Below are positions 35,496 to 44,708 of a stretch of DNA of 64,000 nucleotides, piece after piece. Below the pieces are notes generated by a model, which had not been told where the DNA came from, did no database searches, and saw only the letters and a program-made list of their open reading frames with translations. Made by a program: the position numbers and the translations under genes. This DNA comes from Treponema sp. (GTDB taxonomy: Bacteria > Spirochaetota > Spirochaetia > Treponematales > Treponemataceae). The DNA lies in assembly GCA_017484285.1 (NCBI GenBank), contig JAFUTH010000005.1, positions 62,001 through 126,000 of the forward strand. The letters run 5' to 3'. Position 1 is the stretch's first letter; each line of letters begins with the position of its first letter.

Positions 35496-37256
35496 TTAAT
35501 CGTGATTCGCTTCCAATGTCTTTTTAACATTCTGCAAATCAGAGTGACGGTTTGCAATTCTTACCAAAGCGTTCGAAAAATTGTTTAAATTGTTTACATT
35601 CAAACTCGTCAAAGCTCTGAATAATTGGTTGTAAGTATAACCGCCAGTGAAATCTATATCATCTTCATTTGAAGTGTCAATCAAATCATATAAACCACCG
35701 TAATAAAAATAAGGTTTTGACTTATCAATTTCTTCATTTGAGTTTTTATCTAACAATCGGTATTCTAGCCTCTTCAAATAATCAATAGGCAAGCCCTTCC
35801 ATGTAAAACTTTTCTTCGGATATTTCCATGCCATAATGTAATTTCCAGAGAAATATCCCCAGCTTTCGATTACTTTAATTAAATCTGTTCCGCCATTGTT
35901 ATAGCAGTTGTCGAAAGGATTTTCACCACGAAGAGCAGTCTTTATCCAACCGGACGCCATATCTCCATATTCTTTACTCCATACTCGCCGACCGTCTGCT
36001 CCAAGCCCAAAGTAGTGTGAAGCGTGTGAAAGTTCATGGAACATATGTGAGTAAATATCTTCGGTAAGAGCCTCGTCTGTGGCATTTTTCCTTCCAATCA
36101 GAATGTCTGGTGTAAAAACCTTGTCACCCGAAGGAATGGGAATTCCCAAAATGTTTGTAATAGAACTGCTCATGGACGGAAGAGCCGTGCCGCTCGTATG
36201 CCTCAATAACGGCGCACACGCACCGGTCATACCATAGATTGTCCATATACTCAAATTTGTAGGCGTTGTTATTCCGTTTATTTTGCAATAATCACAATAA
36301 TCACTGTATGCATTCAAGATTGTTGCACATTGCTTATTGAATCCTCCTTTGATTCTTATATTCAAATCAGAAATTCCTTCTATCCAATGCCAGTCTTCAT
36401 AATAAACGGCACTTGCAAAAAGAGCGTTGAGATACTCAGGAGCGTTCACGGTTATATTTGAATTCTCAAAAACAAGCATTATTTGAACCTTACCGCCGAC
36501 AGAGGTATAGGCTCTGGGAATAGAGAATTTCCCATTTTTGTCTGTGACATCATTTCCAAAAACTCCGAGTTGCTGAGACACAACTTTCACGCCCTTTACA
36601 GGAACATATTCACCCGTTATTGTGTCTAAAACTTGCACTTTTCCACTTGGTTTGTTCGCAATATATTTTTTGAAAAATTTTTTTATCTTTTTCCAAAGTC
36701 CTCGGCTTGCATCATCTTCAACATCAACAGTCAAATACCCATCTTCAGGAATTTCAAGTCCTTCTGCAGAAAGAATCGCAATATCTTCTTCATCAAGATA
36801 CATCTCATCGATGACTTCAACACTAAGCCCCTTTTCCACGACCTCATTATAATCCTCAATCGGCTTCATCAGATAAAACCACGGGCACTCACCTTCTGAA
36901 AGTTCTGGGTCTTTGTAAAACATACCGCCTTCAAGAATTTCACGGTCAAGCGGAATAATGCTCAAAAACTCGAATTTCTCGTACAGCCACTTAAGAGTGT
37001 CTGCGTTTTCGGTTCGGCATCGGAAATACATGTAATTTGCCACAAGCTCTTCACCAGCCGCCGCTCGTGACTGCGCCGCCGCCAATGTGAACAAATTTTC
37101 AATTTTATCACCGAGCACGATTTCTGAGTTGATGTTCTCAGTGGCAGAAACCGACTCGTGGGCTTCGTAAGCATTTTCTCTTCCTGTAGCAATATCGCTA
37201 CAACCAACCAATAAGGCACTTACCCCTGCCAAAATTGCTGTTATAATCTTCTTCAT
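35496..37256 (-). CDS. HELSH zinc-metallopeptidase-like lipoprotein
   Basis: 586 residues, start at 37256 with GAGGAG upstream; an earlier in-frame start overlaps the preceding gene. Lipobox LLVGC. An N-terminal region of about 190 residues is followed by a carboxypeptidase-regulatory-like beta domain (about 195-265, GVKVVSQQLGVFGNDVTDK). The catalytic-type motif HELSH starts at residue 407 in MFHELSHASHYFGLG. Family not identified; other zinc ligands are not certain. It lies 47 bases downstream of the small Gly-rich lipoprotein and could process or be controlled with it. A fossil of a second copy survives at 33.6 kb. Confidence 0.8.
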   Translation of the reverse strand: MKKIITAILAGVSALLVGCSDIATGRENAYEAHESVSATENINSEIVLGDKIENLFTLAAAQSRAAAGEELVANYMYFRCRTENADTLKWLYEKFEFLSIIPLDREILEGGMFYKDPELSEGECPWFYLMKPIEDYNEVVEKGLSVEVIDEMYLDEEDIAILSAEGLEIPEDGYLTVDVEDDASRGLWKKIKKFFKKYIANKPSGKVQVLDTITGEYVPVKGVKVVSQQLGVFGNDVTDKNGKFSIPRAYTSVGGKVQIMLVFENSNITVNAPEYLNALFASAVYYEDWHWIEGISDLNIRIKGGFNKQCATILNAYSDYCDYCKINGITTPTNLSIWTIYGMTGACAPLLRHTSGTALPSMSSSITNILGIPIPSGDKVFTPDILIGRKNATDEALTEDIYSHMFHELSHASHYFGLGADGRRVWSKEYGDMASGWIKTALRGENPFDNCYNNGGTDLIKVIESWGYFSGNYIMAWKYPKKSFTWKGLPIDYLKRLEYRLLDKNSNEEIDKSKPYFYYGGLYDLIDTSNEDDIDFTGGYTYNQLFRALTSLNVNNLNNFSNALVRIANRHSDLQNVKKTLEANHD

Positions 37257-37303
37257 ACTTTTATTCTCCTCGTTTTTAATTTTGTTTAATTTACTTTTTC
37301 TTA

Positions 37304-37558
37304 TCACTGTGCGGCACTAGAGTGATTTCCGCGACCATGACCACGACGGCTATTGCTGCTGTTAGAAATACTATCGCCCCCGGTACGTCCATAATGACCA
37401 CCAAAACCACAGCGCGTTGAGTCAAAAACCGTATTCTCCGCCGATTCCTCAAGGATTTGCTCTTGCTCATCTTCGGAAATCGCATCCGAACAACTCATGA
37501 ATATAGTTGCCGTTGTAAAAGCCGCAACCAAAATTACTGTCTTAACAATCTTTTTCAT
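37304..37558 (-). CDS. Small Gly/His/Ser-rich lipoprotein, copy A (candidate signal peptide precursor)
   Basis: 84 residues; start at 37558 because AGGAGG is eight bases upstream (the ATG at 37564 is too close). Signal peptide with lipobox IFMSC, then an acidic stretch ISEDEQEQILEESAEN and a C-terminal tail rich in Gly, Ser, Arg and His (RCGFGGHYGRTGG). Copy B shares the acidic stretch and the FGG--G-T motif. Preceded by the 22-bp element and by an XRE/TPR regulator gene on the same strand, the usual arrangement of a peptide-sensing pair. A structural or metal-binding lipoprotein is the alternative. Confidence 0.7.
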   Translation of the reverse strand: MKKIVKTVILVAAFTTATIFMSCSDAISEDEQEQILEESAENTVFDSTRCGFGGHYGRTGGDSISNSSNSRRGHGRGNHSSAAQ

Positions 37559-37620
37559 AATCATATCCTCCTGTTTTTTATGAAACTAAGAATATTCTAA
37601 GATTGCTAAAACGCGGTCAC

Positions 37621-37642
37621 CATAGCATTATACGCAAATTTT
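37621..37642 (-). promoter_or_regulatory. Conserved 22-bp promoter/operator element, copy A
   Basis: On the minus strand AAAATTTGC, then GTAT, then AATGCTATG; contains a perfect TATAAT. It lies 62 bases before the small lipoprotein start. No -35 box is recognisable at the usual spacing, which suggests dependence on an activator. Confidence 0.78.
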
Positions 37643-37691
37643 CAGAAAACTTATGGTTATTCAGACTAAAATTTGAACAATAAAGTTTTTT

Positions 37692-38600
37692 TTACATATC
37701 TATTCCAAGATTTTCTTTAAGCCATTTTTTGCCGTATGTTATATCCTCAAACTTTTTCATTCGATTTAGTATGGTGAATGAATCTTCAAAACACTCTTTC
37801 CCCTCACTAATTGCCCCTAGCTTTACAAGCATACAACCTTTATTGAACAGATGAAAAGGAAATAACACAAGTTTCCCGTATCGAATACAACAATCAAGCG
37901 CAATATCACAATACGTGAGAGTTTTTTCGTAATCGCCGCTTTCTCCTCGCAATCCGTACCAATTCTCAAGGTTAAACAAAATCACGGGATAATTCTTCGC
38001 CTTTTCTTCTTCGCTCATAATCCCCTTTTCAAAATACGCTCGAAGAAATTCCATGAGCTCAATTGCCATTTCTTTCTCCCCGATAAAATAAAACGTTCTC
38101 GAAATATTGTTGAGAATAAGCAACTCAGTTTTGGTGAGCAAACGTGCATGTGGAAGAGAGTGCAATTCATAATCTTTTATGCTCAGTTTTAAAGCCTCTT
38201 CATACTTTCCGAGAGCCTTTTTACCATCATGCTTAAAGAAATCTTCTGCCATTGTCTTGAAGAACAAATAGAACTGAGTTTCAAGGGTATCAAGTCCATC
38301 ACCGCAATTCTTATATTCTTCAAGTAAATCAAAGATTTTAAAGTCACCATTTGCAACGAGCGCATTAACTTTGTATTCGATATTTTCCCGCTGAAAATCA
38401 ACCTTTGTGACTGGAACGCTTTTATTCATCCCCATCTTGCTGAACAATGCCTCGACGAGTTTGCGTCCGGGAACTTGCGCACCGCTCTCAATGCGCGAAA
38501 GAGTGGAAACTGCGCATAAACCGAAGCAGAGTTCTTCTTGCGAAATCTTAAGCCGTGTCCGATATTCTTTGATGATAGTTCCGATGAGGTAGTTTTCCAT
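37692..38600 (-). CDS. XRE-type helix-turn-helix regulator with TPR-like C-terminal domain (RRNPP-like)
   Basis: 302 residues starting at the ATG at 38600; TATACT ends six bases upstream. Residues about 5-60 form a helix-turn-helix (IIKEYRTRLKISQEEL, VSTLSRIESGAQVPG). The remaining 240 residues are helical with repeated motifs (LLILNNISRTFYFIGEKEMA, HLFNKGCMLVKLGAISEGKE) typical of tetratricopeptide repeats. This layout is that of Rgg, PlcR and related peptide-sensing regulators. The small lipoprotein gene lies 133 bases downstream. Regulation by a peptide is inference from architecture and context; a decayed paralogue lies at 33 kb. Confidence 0.85.
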   Translation of the reverse strand: MENYLIGTIIKEYRTRLKISQEELCFGLCAVSTLSRIESGAQVPGRKLVEALFSKMGMNKSVPVTKVDFQRENIEYKVNALVANGDFKIFDLLEEYKNCGDGLDTLETQFYLFFKTMAEDFFKHDGKKALGKYEEALKLSIKDYELHSLPHARLLTKTELLILNNISRTFYFIGEKEMAIELMEFLRAYFEKGIMSEEEKAKNYPVILFNLENWYGLRGESGDYEKTLTYCDIALDCCIRYGKLVLFPFHLFNKGCMLVKLGAISEGKECFEDSFTILNRMKKFEDITYGKKWLKENLGIDM

Positions 38601-38639
38601 ATGAAAAGTATACCGCACCTTTTTCAAAGTATAAAATTC

Positions 38640-38661
38640 AAAATTTGCCCAAAATGCTATG
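38640..38661 (+). promoter_or_regulatory. Conserved 22-bp promoter/operator element, copy C
   Basis: Plus strand AAAATTTGC, then CCAA, then AATGCTATG, 59 bases before the outer-membrane protein start. 19 of 22 bases are common to all three copies. It lies in the divergent region and adjoins the regulator's own predicted promoter, so one bound protein could affect both directions. Confidence 0.75.
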
Positions 38662-38720
38662 GACATATGACACAGGCAGTTTTAAAATACAACAGAGTCT
38701 TTACATCAAGAGGAAACGTC

Positions 38721-39392
38721 ATGAAAAAACAGGTTCTTTTACTTCTTATCGCCGCCTGTGCGCTTGTTTCTGCGTGGGCAGACAAAACAACCGTTCATTC
38801 TATTCATCTTTCCGTGTCGATTGAACATCAGAATTGGACAGACGAAGGCTACAGTGACAATCCTGATTTTTGGGGAATTGACGCAAACTGGAATATGATG
38901 AGCGTTCGTGACAGCGGGTTTTCGTTCATCATTGGGCTTGGAGCGGGTGCAACAAAAGTAGACTGGAACAATGATTTTTACGGAAATGTTGATCCGTCGG
39001 GAGCTGACTTCAATTTTAAGCTCGGAATCGGATACGCACCGATTCATAAAGAGGACATGATTTTCGCGCTCCACGGCTTTTGGGCGCTCGACATGAAACT
39101 CTTGACCGCTTCGGCTTCGTACTATGACGTCGACACCTACTGCGAGTCAGATTTCTTGATGCTCGACACCGTAAACGTTCTCGGTATAGACGGTGTTTTT
39201 GCCATGAAACTGTCGGACTCGTTCGGAATTATGGCGGGGCTTGACATCTCGACGAACCTGTTCGGCATAGTGTTCTACGACAGCGACTTGCACGACTCGG
39301 ACGATGACGGCGGCAATTTTTGGGGATTTGGCGTACCGTTCGGGAAAGTCAATGTCACTCCCCGAATCGGTATCTGCTGGATTCTTAACTAA
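38721..39392 (+). CDS. Predicted outer-membrane beta-barrel protein in the 22-bp element regulon
   Basis: 223 residues, start at 38721 with AGAGGAA upstream. Signal peptide MKKQVLLLLIAACALVSAWA, then alternating amphipathic strands (FSFIIGLGAGATKVDW, FNFKLGIGYAPI, ESDFLMLDTVNVLGIDGVFA, and a final VNVTPRIGICWILN that ends like a barrel strand). No named family recognised. It is divergent from the regulator gene and carries copy C of the promoter element, so it is a likely target of the regulator. Its 3' end is nine bases from that of glnN. Confidence 0.72.
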   Translation: MKKQVLLLLIAACALVSAWADKTTVHSIHLSVSIEHQNWTDEGYSDNPDFWGIDANWNMMSVRDSGFSFIIGLGAGATKVDWNNDFYGNVDPSGADFNFKLGIGYAPIHKEDMIFALHGFWALDMKLLTASASYYDVDTYCESDFLMLDTVNVLGIDGVFAMKLSDSFGIMAGLDISTNLFGIVFYDSDLHDSDDDGGNFWGFGVPFGKVNVTPRIGICWILN

Positions 39393-39401
39393 GCAAGCTG
39401 A

Positions 39402-41492
39402 TTACACTCTAAACAGCAGGTCGGTATACGACGGATACGGCTTGTACTTTTCGCCCAAAATCGGCTCGATTGCGTCGGCGACGGCGCGGGTGGCTTCCAT
39501 CTGCGGAATCACTTTGTCCACATAGAATCGCGCTTGCTTCGGCACATCGCTTATGCTACACGCTTGGTCGTGGATTTTTTCGAGCTTCTGCGCCTCACTG
39601 TCTAGTTTGTCCGCGAGCGTGGTGATTTTTTTGAGCACATTCGCCTGAGCCGTGCATTTCGCGCTTGGAACGACCGCCGCCACGCGAGACGCGCTTTCTG
39701 CAACATCGCCCATGAACGCGTAGCTTGCGGGCAGAATGTCCTTGTAAATCATGTCGAGCATGGTGTTCACTTCGATGTTGAGCACTTTCGAGTATTTTTC
39801 GAGTTTGACTTCGTGGTGACTCTTCATCTCGGTTTCGGTGTACACGCCGTATTTGCTGAACATTTCGACATTCTGTGCGTCGAGGTAGTGTTCCATTGCA
39901 TCGGGGAGCGTTTTGAGGTTCAAAAGCCCGCGTTTTTCGGCTTCTTTTACCCATTCGTCATCGTAGCCGTTGCCATTGAAGATGATTTTTTTGTGCTCGA
40001 TGATTTTTTCTTTGATGAGATTCTGCAAATCCGTGTTCAAATCCGTTGATTTTTCAAGACGATTTGCAAATTCGTCGAGTGTTTCGGCGACAATCGTGTT
40101 CAAGATGACATTCGGACCTGAAATTGAAAGCGACGAGCCGAGCGAGCGGAATTCGAATTTGTTTCCCGTGAACGCGAACGGTGAGGTACGGTTTCGGTCG
40201 GTCGTGTCCTTTGGAATCGTCGGCAAAACTGAAACGCCAATCTGCATTTTTTCGTGAGATTTTTGGCTGTACGGCGAGCCGGTTTCGATTGAATCCAAGA
40301 CTGCCTGCAATTCATCGCCGATGAACATTGAGATAATCGCCGGCGGTGCTTCGTTCGCGCCAAGTCGGTGGTCGTTTCCGGCACTCGCCACGCTGTCGCG
40401 GAGCAAATCCTGATGCTTGTCCACCGCCTGAATAACCGCCGTGAGCATGAGCAAGAACTGTGCGTTTTCTCGCGGAGTTTCGCCCGGTTCAAGCAGGTTG
40501 AAGCCGTCGTCAGTGCTCATCGACCAGTTGTTGTGCTTTCCGCTTCCGTTCACGCCCGCAAACGGCTTTTCGGCAAGCAAGCAGTACAAGCCGTGCTTCA
40601 AAGCGACTTGCTTCATAAGCTGCATGGTGAGCTGGTTCTGATCTGCGCTCAAATTCGTGGTCGTAAAAATCGGTGCCATTTCGTGCTGTGCGGGCGCGAC
40701 TTCATTGTGCTTAGTCTTACTAAGAATTCCGAGCTTCCACAACTCTGTGTCTAAGTCCGCCATGAATTCGGCAATGCGCGGCTTGATTGAGCCGTAATAG
40801 TGGTCGTCCATTTCCTGTCCCTTAGGCGGCATTGAGCCGAAGAGCGTTCGACCAGTGAAAATCAAATCCTTGCGCTGTTCCCAAAGTTTTTTATCAATTA
40901 AAAAGTACTCCTGCTCAGGTCCAACCGTTGTAATCACGCGCTTGGCAGATGTGTTTCCGAAAAGGCGCAATATGCGGAGAGCTTGTTTGTTCAAGGCCTC
41001 CATTGAGCGCAAGAGCGGTGTTTTTTTGTCGAGCGACTCGCCCGTGTACGAGCAGAACGCCGTAGGGATATACAGCGAGCCGTCTTTTATGAACGCGTAC
41101 GAAGTTGGGTCCCACGCCGTGTAGCCGCGGGCCTCAAAAGTTGCGCGGATTCCGCCAGAGGGGAACGAAGAGCCGTCAACTTCGCCTTTGACCAGCTCCT
41201 TGCCCGAAAATTCCATGATGACGCCAGAGCCATTCGGAGAAATGAAAGAATCGTGCTTTTCGGCAGTGACTCCCGTGAGCGGCTGAAACCAGTGCGTAAA
41301 GTGCGTTGCTCCCTTTTCGATTGCCCAGTCTTTCATCGCGTTCGCAACCACATTCGCCACATCAAGTTCAAGCGGCGAGCCTTGCTGAATTGTCTTTCGC
41401 AATGATTTGTATGTGTCTTTGGGGAGACGAGCCTTCATCACATCGTCGTTAAAAACCATGCTTCCAAAAATTTCGGGTACGGTAACAGCCAT
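39402..41492 (-). CDS. glnN: Type III glutamine synthetase
   Basis: Large-subunit (GSIII) enzyme of ammonia assimilation, 696 residues, typical for the type and much longer than GSI. Signatures include [37 protein letters not shown] and the N-terminal [19 protein letters not shown] lies six bases before the ATG. The 3' end contains the 25-base stretch also found as a fossil at 33.6 kb. Between it and the upstream his fusion gene lie three hairpins. Confidence 0.97.
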   Translation of the reverse strand: MAVTVPEIFGSMVFNDDVMKARLPKDTYKSLRKTIQQGSPLELDVANVVANAMKDWAIEKGATHFTHWFQPLTGVTAEKHDSFISPNGSGVIMEFSGKELVKGEVDGSSFPSGGIRATFEARGYTAWDPTSYAFIKDGSLYIPTAFCSYTGESLDKKTPLLRSMEALNKQALRILRLFGNTSAKRVITTVGPEQEYFLIDKKLWEQRKDLIFTGRTLFGSMPPKGQEMDDHYYGSIKPRIAEFMADLDTELWKLGILSKTKHNEVAPAQHEMAPIFTTTNLSADQNQLTMQLMKQVALKHGLYCLLAEKPFAGVNGSGKHNNWSMSTDDGFNLLEPGETPRENAQFLLMLTAVIQAVDKHQDLLRDSVASAGNDHRLGANEAPPAIISMFIGDELQAVLDSIETGSPYSQKSHEKMQIGVSVLPTIPKDTTDRNRTSPFAFTGNKFEFRSLGSSLSISGPNVILNTIVAETLDEFANRLEKSTDLNTDLQNLIKEKIIEHKKIIFNGNGYDDEWVKEAEKRGLLNLKTLPDAMEHYLDAQNVEMFSKYGVYTETEMKSHHEVKLEKYSKVLNIEVNTMLDMIYKDILPASYAFMGDVAESASRVAAVVPSAKCTAQANVLKKITTLADKLDSEAQKLEKIHDQACSISDVPKQARFYVDKVIPQMEATRAVADAIEPILGEKYKPYPSYTDLLFRV

Positions 41493-41517
41493 TTCATGCT
41501 CCTAGTGTTCATTATGG

Positions 41518-41606
41518 CACCGCACGGATGCGGTGTAAAAGCAGGGAGAGAATTTTCGTTAGAAAATTCTCGTACGAACAGAAATTACAGGATGTAATTT
41601 CTGTTC
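41518..41606. repeat. Cluster of three consecutive perfect hairpins
   Basis: Stems: CACCGCA/TGCGGTG (41518-41535), GAGAATTTTC/GAAAATTCTC (41548-41571) and GAACAGAAATTAC/GTAATTTCTGTTC (41576-41606), loops 4, 4 and 5 bases. None has a proper T tail, so simple termination is not convincing. They lie between the his fusion gene and glnN, both transcribed leftward, and could control read-through or glnN leader structure. Confidence 0.85.
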
Positions 41607-41622
41607 GAATTCTCCTGTTTGC

Positions 41623-42924
41623 TTACTTTTCTTTATGTCGTTTGTCGAGTTCATTGTAGACATCTTGCCATGTGACGCCTTCTTTGTACATGAGCACGCT
41701 CACAAAATAGAGCAAGTCGGCGGCTTCCCAAATCACTTCATCTTTTGAGTCGGCATCATCGCACAACTCTTCGGCTTCTTCCATGACCTTTTCGCGCACT
41801 CGTTTTGCATCAAGCGTTGCCGTGTAGCTTCCGGGTCTGGGATTTGCGAATCGCTCTGCAATCGTTCCGTATAGTCGCTCAAGATTTGATTTTGCATCGG
41901 CTTCGCTTCCAAAGCATGTGAAGCTTCCTGTGTGGCACACGCCTCCGTGCGGGAAAACCGTAGCAAGAACCGTGTCGCGGTCGCAGTCAGCGCGCATTTT
42001 TATAAGCTCAAGGAAGTGACCGCTTGTTTCGCCTTTTGTCCAAAGCGTGTTTCGTGTGCGGCTGAAGAAAGTGAGTTTTCCGCTTTCAAATGATTTTTCG
42101 AACGCTTCCTTATTAGAATAGCCCATCATCAAAACTTCGCCACTCGGTGACTGTGCGATTACGGGAATCATGCCGTTCACCTTTTCAAAATTCAAGCAGC
42201 CGATGAACGCGTCTTTAAGATTCACTTTGCCCGTGTAGAGAGCCATTCCGAGCTGAACATCACAGCCTAAGTTTTCAAGTTCCGTAATCTGTTCGAGTGA
42301 ATTCACGCCGCCTGCAACGACCACGCGGCACTTGACCGCCTCGCGCAATGCCTTGCAAGAAGCCATATCAGTGCCCTGCATACAGCCTTCCTTTTCGACG
42401 CAAGTAAAAAGAAGCTCCGAGCAGTATTTTTCGGCTTGTTTTGCGCCCTCAATGAGCGGAATATCGACCGTTTCCGTCCAGCCTTTGACCGCGATTTTCC
42501 CTTGAATCGAATCGACCGAAATAATCACGCGCTGTTTTCCAATCGTATTGCACAATTCTTCCAAAAACGCTTCGTTCAAGACAGATTCGCCCGCTTTTGG
42601 GCTTGGATTCCATGCCGCCGAGCCGATGATGACCTTCTCTGCTCCGAGCGAAATGAGTTCCCGCGCTTTTTTTGCCGTGCGGATTCCGCCGCCCACGCGT
42701 ACATTTCCTTTTCGCAAGAGCGATTTGAGCAAGGGTGTGTTCTTTGTGTTGCCTTTTTCGTCCGTATTGCGAAGTGCCTGGTCTAAGTCGATGATTGCGA
42801 CCTCGCCGTATTTGTTGAAATCAGAAATCAAAGCGTCAGAATCGTCGCGCTGAAGAACCAAATCTTTTCCGTTTTTGAGCTGGACAACATGTCCGTCTTT
42901 CATGTCGATTGAAGCGATTACCAT
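41623..42924 (-). CDS. Trifunctional histidine enzyme: HisA-HisI-HisE fusion
   Basis: 433 residues joining three enzymes. Residues 1-235 are a HisA-type barrel (ASIDMKDGHVVQLK, VRVGGGIRTAKKA, ISVDSIQGKIAVKGW). Residues about 245-345 are phosphoribosyl-AMP cyclohydrolase (SRTRNTLWTKGETSG, RADCDRDT, CHTGSFTCF). Residues about 350-433 are phosphoribosyl-ATP pyrophosphatase (EKVMEEAEELCDDA, WEAADLLYF). It would carry out steps 2, 3 and 4 of histidine synthesis in order. A HisA loop reads EKEG where RDG or KDG is usual. No other his gene is nearby. The start at 42924 follows a leaderless-type promoter. Confidence 0.92.
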   Translation of the reverse strand: MVIASIDMKDGHVVQLKNGKDLVLQRDDSDALISDFNKYGEVAIIDLDQALRNTDEKGNTKNTPLLKSLLRKGNVRVGGGIRTAKKARELISLGAEKVIIGSAAWNPSPKAGESVLNEAFLEELCNTIGKQRVIISVDSIQGKIAVKGWTETVDIPLIEGAKQAEKYCSELLFTCVEKEGCMQGTDMASCKALREAVKCRVVVAGGVNSLEQITELENLGCDVQLGMALYTGKVNLKDAFIGCLNFEKVNGMIPVIAQSPSGEVLMMGYSNKEAFEKSFESGKLTFFSRTRNTLWTKGETSGHFLELIKMRADCDRDTVLATVFPHGGVCHTGSFTCFGSEADAKSNLERLYGTIAERFANPRPGSYTATLDAKRVREKVMEEAEELCDDADSKDEVIWEAADLLYFVSVLMYKEGVTWQDVYNELDKRHKEK

Positions 42925-42930
42925 GCGCAA

Positions 42931-42959
42931 ATTATAGCGAAAAGAAAGAGAAGAGACAA
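42931..42959 (-). promoter_or_regulatory. Leaderless promoter of the his fusion gene
   Basis: TTGTCT (42954-42959), 17-base spacer, TATAAT (42931-42936), six bases, then ATG at 42924. No ribosome site fits. Confidence 0.78.
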
Positions 42960-43043
42960 TGAAGAGAATTTACACGCTTATGATTATATTTTAGATATTA
43001 TTTTACAAAATATGCTTTATGCTAGAGTCATTGGAGGAATCAA

Positions 43044-44222
43044 TTGAAAAAACTTATTAAAACATCAATCGTTCTTGCCGCGTCACTGACGCTCTCGTTC
43101 TCGCTTTTTGCTGAGCCGAGCAAAGAATATGTCACTCAAGAAATCAACGCAAAAGACCGCTGTTTGCCCACCTTCTACGAGTCAATCCTTAAAAAATGGG
43201 AATTCTCACTCGGTTGGAAAGAAGGCGCAAATCCAAAAAAATGGAAGCAGGCGGGCTTGGCAAAAGCAAAGGAACTCATCATTCAGAACGAAGACAAAAC
43301 GCCTTTCGACATGGTAGTGATTGCCGAAGAACAGCGCGAAGGCTACAAGGCACAAAAAGTCGTGTTCAACATCAGCGAAGAAAGCCGTGTGCTCGCGTAT
43401 TTGCTCATTCCTGACGAGGGCAAAAAACATCCGGCGGCGCTCATGCTCCACGACCACGGTTCAAAATTCACCATCGGTAAAGAAAAGATGGTAAAACCGT
43501 TCGGCACCACCGAAGAAGACGAGAAAAAACTCGCTGAGGCAGAAAACTGGTCTGCACGCTACTTTGGCGAGCAGTTCCCGGGCGACGAACTTGCAAAACG
43601 CGGCTATGTCGTTCTTTCATTTGACGCGCTCGGTTGGGGCGACCGCTCAGTGCAAGGCTTCAAAACCGACAGCCAGCAGTCACTCGGCTCAAACCTCTTT
43701 AACATGGGCACGAGTTTTGCGGGAATCATCGCGCAGGAAGATGTTCGCGCCGCAAAATTCCTCGCTTCGCTCCCACAGGTCGACAAAAAGAAGGTCGCGT
43801 GTATCGGATTCAGTATGGGTGGTTTCCGCTCTTGGCAGCTTGCAGCCCTTTCTGACGACATTACGGCAGGCGTTGCGGTCTGCTGGTTCGGCACGATGAA
43901 AGGTCACATCAAAATCGGTGACGGTCAGCTCAAAGGAAACTCTGCGTTCAGTATGCTCCACCCGACGATTGCGAAATTCCTCGACTACCCGGATGTCGCA
44001 GGTCTTGCCGCTCCAAAGCCGATGTATTTCATTGGCGGCGATGATGACGCGGTAAACCCGACCGAAGGCACAAAAGAAGCGTACGAAAAAGTCCATCAGA
44101 TTTGGAAAGCGAACAAAGCCGAAGACAAACTCAAAACTGAGCTTATCGCAGGCGGTGAGCACGCGTATTTGCCAGAACAGCAGCTTTCAAGCTTTGAATG
44201 GCTTGACGCTCAGTTCAAATAA
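43044..44222 (+). CDS. Secreted alpha/beta-hydrolase, acetyl-xylan-esterase-like
   Basis: 392 residues; TTG start at 43044 with TTGGAGGA five bases upstream. Signal peptide ends near SFSLFA. Catalytic serine Ser257 in CIGFSMGGFRS, a probable Asp in FIGGDDDAVNP and His373 in GGEHAYLPE complete the triad. HDHGSKFTIGKEKM is typical of the large carbohydrate-esterase-like hydrolases that remove acetyl or methyl groups from plant polysaccharides. The role in xylan or pectin de-esterification is inferred from class and from the nearby PL9 gene. Its stop abuts that of the convergent cysteine-cluster gene. Confidence 0.85.
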   Translation: MKKLIKTSIVLAASLTLSFSLFAEPSKEYVTQEINAKDRCLPTFYESILKKWEFSLGWKEGANPKKWKQAGLAKAKELIIQNEDKTPFDMVVIAEEQREGYKAQKVVFNISEESRVLAYLLIPDEGKKHPAALMLHDHGSKFTIGKEKMVKPFGTTEEDEKKLAEAENWSARYFGEQFPGDELAKRGYVVLSFDALGWGDRSVQGFKTDSQQSLGSNLFNMGTSFAGIIAQEDVRAAKFLASLPQVDKKKVACIGFSMGGFRSWQLAALSDDITAGVAVCWFGTMKGHIKIGDGQLKGNSAFSMLHPTIAKFLDYPDVAGLAAPKPMYFIGGDDDAVNPTEGTKEAYEKVHQIWKANKAEDKLKTELIAGGEHAYLPEQQLSSFEWLDAQFK

Positions 44223-44708
44223 TTAAAACACAATCGTAAATCCCGATTTGATTTCTTTAATCATGTCGGGATTTTTTTTCGCGTTTTCGATGATTTTCTC
44301 GCCCACGCCCGACTGCACGAGTTCTTCTACATTCTGAATCGGCTGACGGTTTATCGCGGGGCAGGTGTTTTCGAGCATCACGCGCACTTTTCCGTCGATT
44401 TTCGTGGCACGGAGCGGCCAAATCGAGCAGTCGAACGGCTTTTCCTCTTTTGAGAGAACGCACCCGCACTCTCCCAAAAACGGACATGCGGCTTCTTCTT
44501 CGCTGTCAGTAGTTTTGTACAGATGAAGCAAATCCACCGTAAAGCTGGAATTTCCCGCACGCTTAAACCGCGCCTCGGGGAATTTCTGTTCAAGTTTTTC
44601 TTTGGTCTCTTTGTCAAAAAGCGGCGTTTCCCACAAACTTTTGCGCCTGAACGAACAGCAGAATCGGCACGATGCGCAATCCTCACTCGATAAAATTGAC
44701 TTTAGCAT
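44223..44708 (-). CDS. YkgJ-type cysteine-cluster protein
   Basis: 161 residues. Two groups of cysteines, DCASCRFCCSF and CPFLGECGCVLSKEEKPFDC followed by SIWPLRA, match the YkgJ family, which is thought to bind zinc or an iron-sulfur cluster; function unknown. It overlaps the upstream gene by seven bases, so the two are translationally coupled. It converges on the esterase gene with no intergenic base. Confidence 0.85.
   Translation of the reverse strand: MLKSILSSEDCASCRFCCSFRRKSLWETPLFDKETKEKLEQKFPEARFKRAGNSSFTVDLLHLYKTTDSEEEAACPFLGECGCVLSKEEKPFDCSIWPLRATKIDGKVRVMLENTCPAINRQPIQNVEELVQSGVGEKIIENAKKNPDMIKEIKSGFTIVF

Noticed and set aside
37590..37599. Perfect palindrome AGAATATTCT upstream of small lipoprotein copy A, considered as an operator
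   Set aside because: It is absent from the corresponding position of copies B and C and is short enough to arise by chance in AT-rich DNA.
37620..37660. Sigma-28 or sigma-54 promoter reading of the 22-bp element
   Set aside because: Copy A gives six of eight matches to the sigma-28 -10, but no TAAA lies 15 bases upstream in any copy, and copies B and C match less. The GG/GC spacing needed for sigma-54 is absent.
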